NCBI GenBank assembly: GCA_026214975.1
Contig: CM047805.1
Coordinates: forward strand, 187,489,333 to 187,553,332
Direction of reading: 5' to 3'
DNA from: Gentiana macrophylla
Lineage: Eukaryota; Streptophyta; Magnoliopsida; Gentianales; Gentianaceae
DNA length: 64,000 bases
Every line of letters begins with the position of its first letter. Position 1 is the first letter of the stretch. The notes below the pieces were generated by a model, which worked only from the letters and a program-made list of their open reading frames with translations, was not told the DNA's origin and did no database searches. A program made the position numbers and the translations under genes. Positions 30,946 through 41,957 of this stretch are shown here, piece after piece.

Positions 30946-32556
30946 CTAGAAATTAAACCAAATGCCAGAACCATAGTTTGGTTCAGATTCATGATTGGGT
31001 CTAGGTATGGCAACCTGGTAACTTCCGTCGCCAAAGTAAATTGAATTTGGCTCTATAATCCCCGGAAATTCGTTGGTATCAATAGAAAAGCCTTCGTTAT
31101 TTCCTAAGAAAACAGCTGAACTGCCCAAACACGTGATAATGTTGTAGCTACCTTTGATCACATCTATTTCAACCATTTCAAGATCATCAAGAAATTCCAT
31201 ATCATAATGATAGCAAAAGTAGGGTGCAACTGTCAATAATCTACCTCCACATTCCACAAGTTGTGCATGAGGTCTCGACCAATTCCATGGTAACTCAACG
31301 ATTTTGCTTGCCGTTGGGTTAGGCCCGGAAGCGTCGCACATCCAAACTTCAGCATACTTGGTTAAAGCATAAAATTTTCCATTGTAGTAAATCAAGTCGT
31401 CAACATATGGTATATCTACTTTTGTCCAAGTCAGTTTTCCAGGTTTCCAAAAACCGGTATAAGTCCTTGATTGAAAACTCTGTGGTGATATATATCTTGT
31501 TTCAAAAAACACAACCATAACAACGTAGTCCGATGTCTCGGATGGGCTAGCTGATAACGCCAAACTTCTCAAATCGTGGGGATGGATCTTGAAACCCTCG
31601 GAGTCAATCTGGGTGGGGACTTTAGGAAGTGGGATCCGAACATGAGAAATAGGATGAAATAAACACAAATTATCTGTAGAAAGTTCGACCATGAAAAGCC
31701 ACCCTTTAGATCCTCTATATTTCATGCCCTTGGCTTCAGGAAATGAAATTTCGCTAGTCTTCCCCTTAGATAGACTCAAAAACTTGCGTTCATGATTGGC
31801 TTCAGGGCCATCCCTCCGAATGAGCCTCACACGCTTGTGTCCGTCGTCGTCAAGATCTTTCGTCTGAACGATCTCGTCAATCTTGTTGGTGTTCTCGTGA
31901 TTCCCTTCAGGGACATTCTCTTCCATCTCTATCTCATCCATCTTGTCCATCTCGTCATTAATCACATGACTGGCTTTAGGGTCTTCCTTCTGAACGTCCT
32001 CAAGCTCTCTCTCGTTGTTCTGATTGGCTTTAGGGTCTTCCCTGTGAACAACGTCAATCTCGTTGTTCTCGTGATTCCCTTCAGGGTCATTCTCATCATT
32101 GGCTTCAGGGTCGTTCTCGTTGTCAATTTCGTTGTTCTCGTGATTCCCTTCAGAGTCATTCGCGTCCATCTCGTCATTGGCTTCATCGTTGGCTTCAGGG
32201 TCGTTCTCATCGTCAATTTCGTTGTTCTCATGATTTCCTTCAGAGTCATTCTCGTCCATCTCGTCATGGGCTTCAAGGTCGTTCTCGTCCATCTCGTCAT
32301 TGGCTTCAGGATCGTTCTCGCCCCCCAACTGGTCATTCTCGAGATCAACGAGGAAGAGATTACTCTCAAAGTGTTGCAGCATCAATAATGGAAGTTTAGG
32401 ACATGATGATGATGAAGTAGTGTGAAAATCATGCAAAGTTGTTGCCTTTCGCCAGGAAGAGCAAGTGGATCGAAACGCGATAAAATCTTCAATTACTTGT
32501 AAACGTCTTGCAATCAAGGCTACCACACCCTCGTGTAATGCACCCCAATCCGCCAT
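30946..32556 (-). CDS. F-box/DUF295 protein with expanded acidic repeat, copy E
   Basis: A 536-aa single-exon gene. F-box at about 3-42 (MADWGALHEGVVALIARRLQ, IAFRSTCSSW). Residues about 75-250 are a repetitive acidic linker built from units such as NDPEANDEMDEND and SEGNHENNEIDDE, about 150 residues longer than in copies A and D. The DUF295 propeller follows: GSKGWLFMVELSTDNLCLFH, PLPKVPTQID, GFWKPGKLTWTKVDIPY, DLIYYNGKFYALT, VECGGRLLTVAPY, FLGNNEGFSIDTNEFPG and EPNSIYFGDGSYQVA. The probable role is an SCF substrate adaptor; the acidic linker is of unknown function. Closely related to copy G, including both flanks. The frame is intact. Confidence 0.88.
   Translation of the reverse strand: MADWGALHEGVVALIARRLQVIEDFIAFRSTCSSWRKATTLHDFHTTSSSSCPKLPLLMLQHFESNLFLVDLENDQLGGENDPEANDEMDENDLEAHDEMDENDSEGNHENNEIDDENDPEANDEANDEMDANDSEGNHENNEIDNENDPEANDENDPEGNHENNEIDVVHREDPKANQNNERELEDVQKEDPKASHVINDEMDKMDEIEMEENVPEGNHENTNKIDEIVQTKDLDDDGHKRVRLIRRDGPEANHERKFLSLSKGKTSEISFPEAKGMKYRGSKGWLFMVELSTDNLCLFHPISHVRIPLPKVPTQIDSEGFKIHPHDLRSLALSASPSETSDYVVMVVFFETRYISPQSFQSRTYTGFWKPGKLTWTKVDIPYVDDLIYYNGKFYALTKYAEVWMCDASGPNPTASKIVELPWNWSRPHAQLVECGGRLLTVAPYFCYHYDMEFLDDLEMVEIDVIKGSYNIITCLGSSAVFLGNNEGFSIDTNEFPGIIEPNSIYFGDGSYQVAIPRPNHESEPNYGSGIWFNF
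31830..32340 (-). repeat. Coding minisatellite in F-box copy E
   Basis: Degenerate 36-60 bp units encode the acidic linker (ND/PEAND/EMDEND/SEGNHENNEID). Copy G has the same unit with a different copy number, so the array expands and contracts. The long opposite-strand ORF here is a by-product of this repeat. Confidence 0.85.
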
Positions 32557-32921
32557 AGCTAATAGTTATATGTATGTATAATCCAACGGAAACACAAATT
32601 CTCCCAAACAACTCTTCCCAATTTGACGATGATAGCTAGTATCTTTCTTACTGCTTTGCTAAATATTATTAGGGTTTTGAATCGGTATTTTGTATATACG
32701 GGGTAACACGCACCGTCACCGGCACCGCCTTTCTCGTCTAAAAATAATACTCATCTTCTCTACGTCTCATTTTAATAGTTCTGTATGACTTTTCACACGA
32801 TTAAAAAAGATATGATTAATGTTTTGAATCTCATTAAATAATCTAATATAATCTAATATTTTTATATTTATGTCAATACTTTGTCATAAATATAAACATA
32901 TTGGATCATTTAAGTCAAGTC
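32557..32921. other. 5' flank of copy E and junction to copy F
   Basis: 32557-32760 matches the flank upstream of copy G (ACACGCACCGTCACCGGCAC against ACGCACCGTTACCGGCACTG). About 32760-32921 is AT-rich unassigned DNA where copy F has lost its 3' half. Confidence 0.55.
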
Positions 32922-33499
32922 AGGTTTCCAGGTTTCCAAAACCCGGTATAAGTCCTTACGTCATTACAATGTGGTGATATATATCTTTTTTCAAAAAAAA
33001 CAACCATAACGACATAGTCCGATGTCTCGGATGGGCTAGCTGATAACGCCACACTTCTCAAATAATTGGGCTGGATCACGAAACCCTCGGAGTCAATCTG
33101 TTTGGGGACATTGGGAAGTGGGATCTGAACACGAGAAATAGGATGAAATAAACACAAATTATCAGTAAAACGTTCAACCATGATAAGCCACTAATTAAGC
33201 CACCCTTTGGATCCTCTATACACCATACCCTTGACTTGACGAAATGAAAATTTGCATGTCTTCCGTTTGGATAGACTCATGAACGCGGCTTCATGATCAG
33301 GACCTCCCTCCCCATAGTGTTCCAGCATCAATAATGGAAGTTTTGGACACGATGAAGAAGATGTATACAAATCCTTCAAAGTGGCAGCCTCACGCCAGGA
33401 AGAGCAAGTAGATCGAAACGCAGTAAAATCTTCAGTTAATTGTAAACGTCTTGCAATCAGCACTGCCGCGCTTCCAGGTAAAGCACTCCAATCCGCCAT
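32922..33499 (-). pseudogene. F-box/DUF295 copy F, truncated
   Basis: Reverse strand, ATG at 33497-33499: MADWSALPGSAAVLIARRLQ, then TAFRSTCSSW (F-box), a short linker without the acidic repeat, and YRGSKGWL. There a 12-bp tandem insertion (TAATTAAGCCAC, about 33187-33203) introduces a stop after GWLN. The frame continues as MVERFTDNLCLFHPISRVQ and TYTGFWKPGNLT (32915-33181) and then ends at 32922 in unrelated AT-rich DNA, so the second half of the propeller is gone. The open 178-aa frame begins further up at 33727 through a second copy of the first codons, but that start is probably not the original one. Confidence 0.85.
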
Positions 33500-33699
33500 A
33501 CCTATATAGATATAATCGCCAAACAACTTTTTCTTCAATTTGACGATAATAGGTGATATTATTACCACGAATAGTAATAATGCCACAACAAAATAACAAT
33601 AACAAAATGCACAACACACTTGTGGTACTTTCCCTTTCTTGTGCATGTTTTGCTGGGCCACCAACATTTCTCTACTACTACGCTCACGATGATAATTTT

Positions 33700-33727
33700 T
33701 TCCAGGTAAAGCACACCAATCCGCCAT
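33700..33727 (-). pseudogene. Extra fragment of the F-box gene start
   Basis: Reverse-read ATG at 33725-33727 encodes MADWCALPGK, the first ten codons of the family, then unrelated sequence. It most resembles the start of copy B (MADWCALPG). It is a relic of another copy or of a local duplication, about 228 bp upstream of copy F. Confidence 0.65.
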
Positions 33728-33944
33728 ACTTATAATAGATAGATGTAATACGCACTGCCTTTCTTTTCTCTGAGAAAAAAAAAAAAAGTATACCTATCAT
33801 TAAATTTTTTTTCTTTAAAAAAAAAAAAAGGTATATACCTATCATTAGTTTTTTTTCCCGAGTTATTTCCGATCTGACAAGACGGACATTCCGTGAATTT
33901 AAATACAGATCCCCACTTTTTAAGGGATTAATAATTGAAATCGT

Positions 33945-34188
33945 ATCCCCTGGATATGGCCTAGTGGTGAAGGCATAGGTGTGTAAAGCGGCCTGCACCC
34001 ATGTGCTTCTGTAGGTCGTCGGTTCGATTCCCGTAAAGGGGTTGATTTCCGATTGATAACACCCTTCAGTCATGATGATGATTGTAAAGCAGCGTGTTGG
34101 AAATTTCTTGATTCACTGATTAACATCTTCCCACATTCCTGTGGGATCGGGGTGGGGGGACCCTTAATGTTGGGGTTCAACATTTTTT
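33945..34188 (+). mobile_element. SINE with tRNA-derived promoter and T-tail
   Basis: Flanked by the 17-bp direct repeat TTAATAATTGAAATCGT (33928-33944 and 34189-34205). It has an A box (TGGCCTAGTGGTG, 33957-33969) and a B box (GGTTCGATTCC, 34021-34031) at the spacing of an RNA polymerase III promoter, and ends in a T-run (about 34183-34190), as Au-type plant SINEs do. Length 244 bp. It does not fold as a complete tRNA. It inserted just upstream of the MULE transposase fragment. Confidence 0.92.
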
Positions 34189-34205
34189 TTAATAATTGAA
34201 ATCGT

Positions 34206-34662
34206 TACTGTGAAATCGTGCATATATATATCCCTTGCTTCTCTGAGTTGGACGAACATTTATCTGCTATTGTTTTTGTGTTTGCTCCATTTGAGCATTA
34301 CATGCCCGGATATTTTGTGTTGGCTGATGATTTCATTCATTCTTGCTGTTGTTGATGCTGAGGATTACGACAATTGGCACTGGTTTTTATTGCAGTTGAA
34401 GGTTATTCTAGATCCGTTACGGGAGATTACGTTTATCACGGACAGGAATCCGGGGTTGGTTGATGCAATACGTTCTGTTTTTCCCATCGCGTATCACTCA
34501 TTTTGCTTATTCCATTTCAGGCTTAATTTAAGAAATAAGTGTTCTCAGTATAATTATAGTAAAAGCAAATTATTTAAGGATCGCATGGAAGAGTTACTTG
34601 ACAAATGTGCTTATGCTTCAACCGTTCAGCTTTTCAATCGTAGAATGACCGTATCATTATAG
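34206..34662 (+). pseudogene. Mutator-like (MULE) transposase fragment
   Basis: The 150-aa frame contains AVVDAEDYDNWHWFLLQLK, ITFITDRNPGLVDAI and YHSFCLFHFRLNLRNK, the catalytic DDE-region signature of MULE transposases (pfam MULE family). Only about 110 residues are present; the zinc fingers and the rest of the catalytic domain are missing. No TIRs were identified around it. The first part of the frame (before FILAVVD) does not align with transposase and carries a block repeated at 35307-35365. Confidence 0.8.
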
Positions 34663-36750
34663 TAAAAGCAATAAGTGTTCTCAGTACAATGTGTTGTGCA
34701 ATATGTAGGGAGTCTTTTGTACTTTCATCTTTACCTATTTTGGTTGTGGTAAAAGTGATAGTTCCTGATTGTTTTACTTCCTTTCGTAACAGGACGATAG
34801 GGCTCCTGTTTCCATATTTTCCCTTTCTGGTAATGCAAATGATGGGCACTTGGCCGCTGGCCGCAGTGGTGTCAAACGGCTTCGTACATTAAGTCTCTGC
34901 AATATGAAGGACTGGATGATTATGCCTGTATTTCTTTGATATGCTTTCCATTTGTTTCATGCTATGGTTTACCAGTCAAAACTAGCTGCAGTGGCTATGA
35001 ATTGCTTGAGCTGAAATTTAGCTAAGATGTCAGTCTGACTGCATGTTTATATTTATTGAACTGAACATGTGGACATAAAATTTCCATGTCACTATAGGCT
35101 AGAGGATTTTTTTGAATGTCAAAGACATTGCCTAACAGTATAAGAAAATGGTATTTGTAGTTCTTAATATTTGGTGCACGTCATTCTCAGTACAATTTTT
35201 GTGTATGTTTATTTGCTGATATGAAGGTATCTTTGGTTAGTTTACTTTCACTTTCTATTTACGTTTGCCTTATTTTAAATTGTAGCAGGTAGATTTGTCT
35301 TCAATCCATTTGAGCATTACATGCCCGGACATTTTGTGCTGGCTGATGATTTCTTTCAAATCTTTGCTCACTGAATCAACCGAAACTCTGTACCATATCG
35401 TGATCCCCTGTCAAAATATGGATAAAGTAAATTTTTCAATCTGTCGACTTCGAAATCTTCAAATTTCACGGATGGATCCAACGCTTTCAACGGGAATGTT
35501 GAAGGTGAGTGTTTTGATTTTCCATTTATTTAGTTTCTTTTTTTTCCTCAATCCTTAATTTTGCACCTTTGTATTGGGGGTTTCCGGCTTTCAGATTTCG
35601 ATTTTCATTGTCTTTGAAGTTGGTTCATATGTGCAGCGAAACATCCCATTTTGTTTTGAGCTTGCTGTTCGTTTCACCGGAAATGTCTCACTTCAACCGA
35701 GTCGGCCATATTTCAAGGACATTTACACTACTCATGGTCGTCAACTTACCGGTGTGAATTTGTAGTGTATAGATCAATAGGTGGGACCCATACCCATCAG
35801 TCAGTCGGTATCACCATGATTAATGGCCTTCGAATGTAAAGTGACGGAATCCTTTTCCTTCTTCTTCTTTCCATTTCTAAGCAAATCAATGCCCTTTTTG
35901 ACGGATAAAATATTTTGTATATGCAGGTTATGTTATTTTACGGATCGTTTATGAATAATAGTCGTTCATCTTCCGGAAATCACATTTGAATTCTAAGTAA
36001 CTACGTTTCATTTTGCTTTCACTCTGTCAATGCTTGGTGTTACGGCTTTGAAAGAGTCGGTGGCATCTTCATATTTATGATGCTAATAGGGGACCGTGTT
36101 TCTATGCTGCAGCCTTAAAGGTAATCGCTTTCTCATGTTGATTTTATTTAGCCTTTTTAAGAGGGTTTCAAACATGATCATTCAAACAAGATAATATATG
36201 TTCATGTGTGTTAATATTTCAATAGGGGAATTGATTCTTAGTTTACCAATTGGTCCTGCATTTATTATTTTCGTTTTTTTTTTAATTATTGATCTCCAAT
36301 TGTAGAACATATGCTCCTTTAAGCAGGTGGAAAGTATATTTCTAATTTGTTTTTGTTAGCCGTAAAAACATGGATATTTCTCTTTTATACGAGTGAAGAT
36401 TATACTCGATTTGTTTGCTTTTTTAGTGATCATTTTGTGTTTGGGTAGTCCGTAACAATTGGAAGACATGGGGATTCAAACTCAGAATGGAAAGGATGTG
36501 CTACTTGATTATGTTTATTTCCGGTTTGTAGATAGATGCGCTTGCGTAATACACAAGTTGATATAGAGTTTAAATGAAAAAATCAAAAATTTCAATACAC
36601 ATTTATGTTAGTATTAAATGAAAAATTCAAAATTTTCAAATTTACACATTTATGTTAGTATTCGTTTTATATACAAAGAGACAATGTACATGCAAATTGA
36701 TTCTTGTGAATGTTTTCTTAATCTTTCTTCAAACACATTTACAATTACGT
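34663..36750. other. Decayed transposon-like DNA, no gene called
   Basis: A block of about 58 bp (CATTTGAGCATTACATGCCC and following) at about 34283-34340 recurs at 35309-35366. After the second copy there are ORFs (35295-35558, 35574-35765) that look partly protein-like (IPFCFELAVRFTGNVSLQPS) but I cannot assign them. From 35766 to 36750 I see AT-rich DNA only. Confidence 0.4.
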
Positions 36751-36751
36751 T

Positions 36752-36753
<2 letters not shown>

Positions 36754-36819
<66 letters not shown>

Positions 36820-36938
36820 TATAAAAATGGCTCACAAAATGACAATGTAGATGCCTATTATTGAACATTTATTCTTGTGAAATTCTTTTGCGGGTAAAAA
36901 GGATAATCTTTCTTCAAACACATTCTACAATTACAAAA

Positions 36939-37015
<77 letters not shown>
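36754..37015. repeat. Duplicated (CA)n(TA)n microsatellites
   Basis: Arrays at 36754-36824 and 36942-37015, each (CA)n followed by (TA)n, both preceded by TCTTTCTTCAAACACATT. The shared upstream phrase shows a local duplication of array plus flank. ORFs through them are artefacts. Confidence 0.95.
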
Positions 37016-37018
<3 letters not shown>

Positions 37019-37059
37019 ATTTTATTTTTTTATTTTTTTTTAAATATTTTTTTACTCAG

Positions 37060-37560
37060 AAAAGGAAATCCATTAACGAAATGCTAAAGTACATCAACGT
37101 TTATGGCTTGACAAAACTAAAAAGGGAAAGAGGAGGTCCAACGGACTTCTCTTTGTACATTTTTCACAAAACGGGCTAACTCATGGCTAGCAGAGTTTTT
37201 AACCTGAGAGATAAAATCAACTTTTACATCTCTACACAGATACATCAGATGTCAAATATCATCCAGAATAACGCTAATAGATGGCCCACCAGGCCCAGCT
37301 CGGTTAATGGCCCGTACTAAGGCTTGGGAATCAGATAGATTCATCACTTTCTCCAAGTTAAGAGATTTCATACGTTCCAAAGCTTTTCTAACAGCAAGCG
37401 CTTCCGCCATTAACGTTGAAGAGGCATGGTGAAGAGAGCTCCGACAGCTTCAACAATAGCATGCTCTTCAATTATCACTTGTCCAATTCCACCAGAATTC
37501 AAGTTCTTATCCCAGACAACGTCAACCAGGCAAATGAGGGGGGTGGAGTGAGCAATGGAC
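37060..37560 (-). pseudogene. RNase H-like domain fragment of a non-LTR retroelement
   Basis: Reverse-read sequence encodes LNSGGIGQVIIEEHAIVEAV, a stretch with NVNGGS-type codons, then a segment readable as MNLSDSQALVRAINRAGPGG, followed by a degenerate C-terminal block ending before a stop. This is the plant RNase H (RVT_3) domain found at the 3' end of LINE ORF2 or as a domesticated fragment. Frame changes near 37420 interrupt it. The reverse transcriptase domain is not seen. Confidence 0.65.
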
Positions 37561-38330
37561 GGGGCTTGATGGCCAAAATAGAGACGGTCCAACTTTAATC
37601 GGCAGTGTACCGAGTCGGATGTACTATAGTAGCGAGCAAGGTCGTATCCCACGAGGAATTTATCGAATACCAAAGTCGTTTTCGAATTTAGTTTAGGTTA
37701 ACCGAGATGTTTCATGTTCAATTACACTAAAACGTAATATAAACTAAAGATACTAAGGGAAGAGAAACATAATCAAACCATGATCCAATGATTACTTTCG
37801 CCCTTTAATCGACTACCTCAGGAACGAGCTTTACCAACCAACCATCCTCAAACTTATATTAACTCATTCATGGGTGCAAACTCCTAAAATAGTACTAGAC
37901 TCCATTCAACAACCTAATACCCTTTGCCCGGTTCAACAGTCCGCCTTTAAGGATTTAACTGACCGAAACAAGATTAACGCACTAGAGTTGCTCGATTAAT
38001 CAACCGATAAACCTCGTTCCCTAATTGAATCTAAACAACTCAGTCAATTATAAGAAACGATCTTAAAACCCCTTTTCCCACACCCCTTCGCAACATACAT
38101 TTATAAAAGTGGTGTGTGAGCTCATGAACTAGGTGTACAAGCTAATTCAAGCATTAAAAATAAGTTTTAAGACATGAATTCATCGATATAACAACAATTA
38201 AACACTACACATTCTCAATTTCATCAATTAGAGAGAAATTTCTTCAACATTCACATGGTTTGGCTATGTAAGAAATTAGATACTCATCACAAAACAAGAA
38301 ATAACAAGCAAGGAAGAGATTAAAGCCATA
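37561..38330. other. Probable retrotransposon-derived non-coding DNA
   Basis: Contains the phrase AAGGTCGTATCCCACGAGGA and evenly mixed composition unlike the flanks, resembling the untranslated interior of plant LTR elements. No terminal repeats found. Confidence 0.35.
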
Positions 38331-40834
38331 AAAAAAAATGAGATTAATGAGTTCTCCGCTCCGCCGTCCTCTCGTCCTTGCTTCGCCGCGCTGCTCTCCT
38401 CCTTACACCGCCGCTCCTCTCCTCCTTCGCAAGCTCCAGCAGAAGTCGCATTTCATTATTCAGGTTTATTGGCTACCTTTGTTAATTGATTTTTTTGTTC
38501 TGCAGTCGCACTTCATTTCACAGCTCTATTTCTTACTAATTGCGATCAATGTTTACCAAAAACATATTTTAGTTTCTTGATTTTGGGTATTTCGGTGTCT
38601 CCCGCCAGAAGCATCTCCGATTTGTTGGCAATCGACTTCCCGTTGAATGTCATGGAGCTGTAAGTACAGAAAACCAGAGACCGATTGCGTAAAGCCAAGG
38701 TATAATATAATTTTTTAGTTGTAATTGTTCTTGATTATACATATAATGAAGTTTAGTGCTTTGAGATTTTGGTTAGGGTTTATGGCTCAGTTTCAGGGGA
38801 TGAAAAAGTAAGATGAGTTCTAGATAACAATAGTCTTTTCGGCTTTGGGCATTATATTTGAGTTTTGAATATTAATAGTAATGATAATCTATGTGTTATC
38901 CTTTATGCTTTTGATAATTTGCTAAAGTTCAACGTTGTCCAACACAAAATTTGGAAATCTTTGATGGAAAAAACGAGCTTTAATACACCAACCTATTTGT
39001 AAATAGTCACAGAGATGTTAGAGCTAGCTAGACTCTATGTCAATGCTTGGATAAAAGTGAACAGAAGAAGAATCAAAGCTTTGATGGAGTGTTCTTATTA
39101 CAATCATTACTCATCTTTTGTTAGTACAAAGCAAAGATTGTGCCCTTTATGTAATGATTAAACTTTAATTGAACACAGTTGCATGATTAGAAAAATGATA
39201 GTAATAGGTAAACAAGTATGTAACCCAACAATCAAATTTAAAAGCAGCAAGATTTGGGATTAAAATCTTTGAAGAATTCAAAGAGAGAAAGAAAGACAAG
39301 TCAACATCCAATATCATTTGTACACACAGAGAGAAAACAGGGGTAGTGGGAGCAGGTTATTTTGTGTTTTTTTGCTGTGTAAAGATTTGTCTCTGCTATA
39401 GTATGAAAGCTTATTAATTGTCTATATCTGTTGGATATTCTTGCTGGCATTTATTGCTTGTTTTGCTTCTGCTGCTGGTGTTTGTGTCTTGTTTTTGCCC
39501 AAATTTAGAAGTGGGGTTTGCAATTTAAAGAACAAATCCTGTTCTTGGAATTGAAAGTTGAACTGTATGCTTCCATGCACAAGCGTTCTAAGAGGTAAAA
39601 AAAATATTTAGGCTTTTTATTGGATCATCCTTTTTCTGTTTATTTGAGTTTCTTTACGATCTGTCATGAGAAATTACACAAATAGATATCTGCATTCGAG
39701 TTTTTTGCGGTTTCCCGGTTTCGTTTTTGCTATAGATTTATCACCTCAAATGATTGTTTATCAAAATGATGGAGTCTTGTTTTTAGATTGCAATTCCTGA
39801 TCAAATGGTAGCATTGCCCAATGGATAAAATTGTTCAAACACAAGCTTTTGTCCCTTTGATTCTTAAAACTTCACACTAGAGTTTGTGCAAGATCAAATG
39901 AGCACCGAACTGGGGTTGCATAGTGATGAGTGTGTATCTACGCCATGATGCAGTTCGATCTCGTTGCCATAGAGTCGATCAACAGATTCATTTAATCAAC
40001 ATAAAAGCTTCTGAAATATATTAAGACGGCTTTTATCGGAACCACATAATTACTATTGGCACATTTTTTTAATATTATTTTTTATTTACTTCCGACACCA
40101 AACATGTATTTCTTCTTTTTACCTTGTTGATTGTGATAATCGATCGGCGGTAAGACAATTATTAGCTTTATATTCATTTTTGAAAAGAAAAAAAATGGTT
40201 TTGTTATGGTGCTACAAACAATGCAGTTTCTCAAGTAATTTTTTTATTCCTTTTAGATGGTGGGGTTACTATAAAATCAATGATGGAGCATGCCCCAATA
40301 ATAATTATGTTCTTGTGCATGTAAATAGCCTTTTTAATTTCCATTTTTTTGACTGTGCTTTATTGTTAATTTGACAGTGATTTTAGCACTAATACAGAGG
40401 AATATCAATTGGACAACATGGCCAAATCTCTTAATTATCCTATTAAATGTGTAGGATTTCTGCTTACCTAATCTTCTACTGTAAAATTGAGTCCATTAAA
40501 AATTTGATTTTTTTCTCTTAATTAATGTTTATTATTTTTCTTATAGAACCTTGAGCTGAGATTCAATGAAGCTTAAAATCTTGAGTTCTGCATCAAGCTT
40601 ATTGAGTGAAAAATGATTTGATACTTAATTTTTTTAAGCAGAAACGATAGATATTTATATCAAATAGAAATTCAATCTGATTTCAACCAAGTTAAAGACT
40701 GACTCAAACTGATACTAACAAAACTGATACTATCAAACTACTCGAGCAATTGATGTTGATTATTATTTTTTTCTCGGCAGGAAAGAAATAGATTTGGCAT
40801 TACCAAACGCCAAGAATAAGCAGCTCTGTGGAAA
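38331..40834. other. Intergenic; possible leader region of the TBCC gene
   Basis: Short CCG-rich ORF 38338-38580 (MRLMSSPLRRPLVLASPRCS) shows no motif. A TCTCGGCAG acceptor-like site at about 40780 lies 55 bases before the TBCC start and could close a leader intron. Otherwise AT-rich DNA with no gene. Confidence 0.4.
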
Positions 40835-41957
40835 ATGGAGGAAGTCGAGCTCCCAGCACCAAATTCAGTTACCAGCTTCTCCTCTTTCACCTTTTCCGGC
40901 GTTCACATGCCTGTACCGGACGATTCAGATAGATCCCTCCAGCTCAAGCATGCCGCAATGCTAGAACGCCTCGCCAATCTCCATCAATCACGTCGTTCAC
41001 TGAAAACCAGTTCCAACAACTCACCTTCTACAGAGTCCGCACAGTCATTCCTCTCTCGGTTCAACCAGTTGAAATCGTCCATCGAATCCAGGCTCTCTTG
41101 CCTATCCTCCGCATCAGGTAACTCACATTCGGATCCGAATGATTCAGCAAAATCCGAGCTTGAAAATGTCGCGGTTTCAATCTCAGACCTCGAAAAACTC
41201 GTTGCTGAAAACTCCTATTTTTTTGCCATCGTATGAAATCGGCAGTTGCCTGAAATCCATTACCGATCTCCGACAATTGGTGGAGGACGTCACCTCCCAA
41301 GTCATCCCTAAGAGAAAATTCTCCTTCAGAAACAAGAAAAAAAGCTCAGCATTGAATCCGTCTCAAAAGGATGTCGTAATTGGTGGTGACGAAAGCACAA
41401 AAAGTTCAGTAAACAATGCTGAAAATGGAGGTCTTTCTGGGTTTCGGGATTCTTCTCCTGGTTTTAGAGACAAGCAAGGGGAGATTTTGGAGAGGAAGTT
41501 CCATAGGAGTGATCAAGTTGGGGAATTTTCATTGACAGAGTTGAAGGATTGTGAAGTGAGGTTGAAAGGGTGTTTAAGGTCTGTTTTTGTGAATAAATTA
41601 AGTGATTGTAGGGTTTATGTTGGGCCGGTTTTCGGGTCCGTATTAATGGAGGATGTGGAACGATGTGTTTTTGTATTAGCTTCGCATCAAATTCGGATTC
41701 ATAAGGCTAAAGATTGTGACTTTTATTTGAGGGTGAGGAGCAGGCCTATAATTGAAGAATGTAAGGGAGTGAGGTTTGCTCCATATTGTTTGAAGTATGA
41801 TGGGATCGAAGATGATCTTGGAGAGGTGAATTTGAATGACGAGACAGGGAATTGGGCTAATGTTGATGATTTTCGATGGCTTAGAGCCATCCAATCACCC
41901 AACTGGAAACTTTTGCCTGAAAACGAACGTGCTGAAATGGTGGACATTTCTAGCTGA
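40835..41957 (+). pseudogene. Tubulin-binding cofactor C (TBCC), one-base frameshift
   Basis: Single-exon gene for tubulin-folding cofactor C, which with cofactors D and E releases assembly-competent tubulin heterodimers in the cytosol (Arabidopsis PORCINO). N-terminal part: helical, with LKHAAMLERLANLHQSRRS and FLSRFNQLKSSIESRLSCLS. C-terminal CARP/TBCC domain: FSLTELKDCEVRLKGCLRSV, DCRVYVGPVFGSVLMEDVER, CVFVLASHQIRIHKAKDCDF and RPIIEECKGVRFAPYCLKYD, which includes the catalytic-arginine-bearing QIRIH block. Two frames (40835-41236 and 41139-41957) meet at a seven-T run (41218-41224). The total of 1123 bp is one more than a multiple of three, and dropping one T would leave 373 codons. It may be a real mutation or a sequencing error; the rest is uninterrupted, so the gene may be functional. 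Confidence 0.9.

Noticed and set aside
31792..32388. 198-aa forward ORF
   Set aside because: It lies entirely antisense to the acidic repeat of F-box copy E; its hydrophobic repeats mirror the acidic codons.
33951..34035. tRNA gene
   Set aside because: A and B boxes are present but a cloverleaf with an acceptor stem is not, and the unit has a T-tail and a 17-bp target duplication: it is a SINE.
36618..37043. ORFs with TH and IY repeats
   Set aside because: Translation of (CA)n(TA)n microsatellites.
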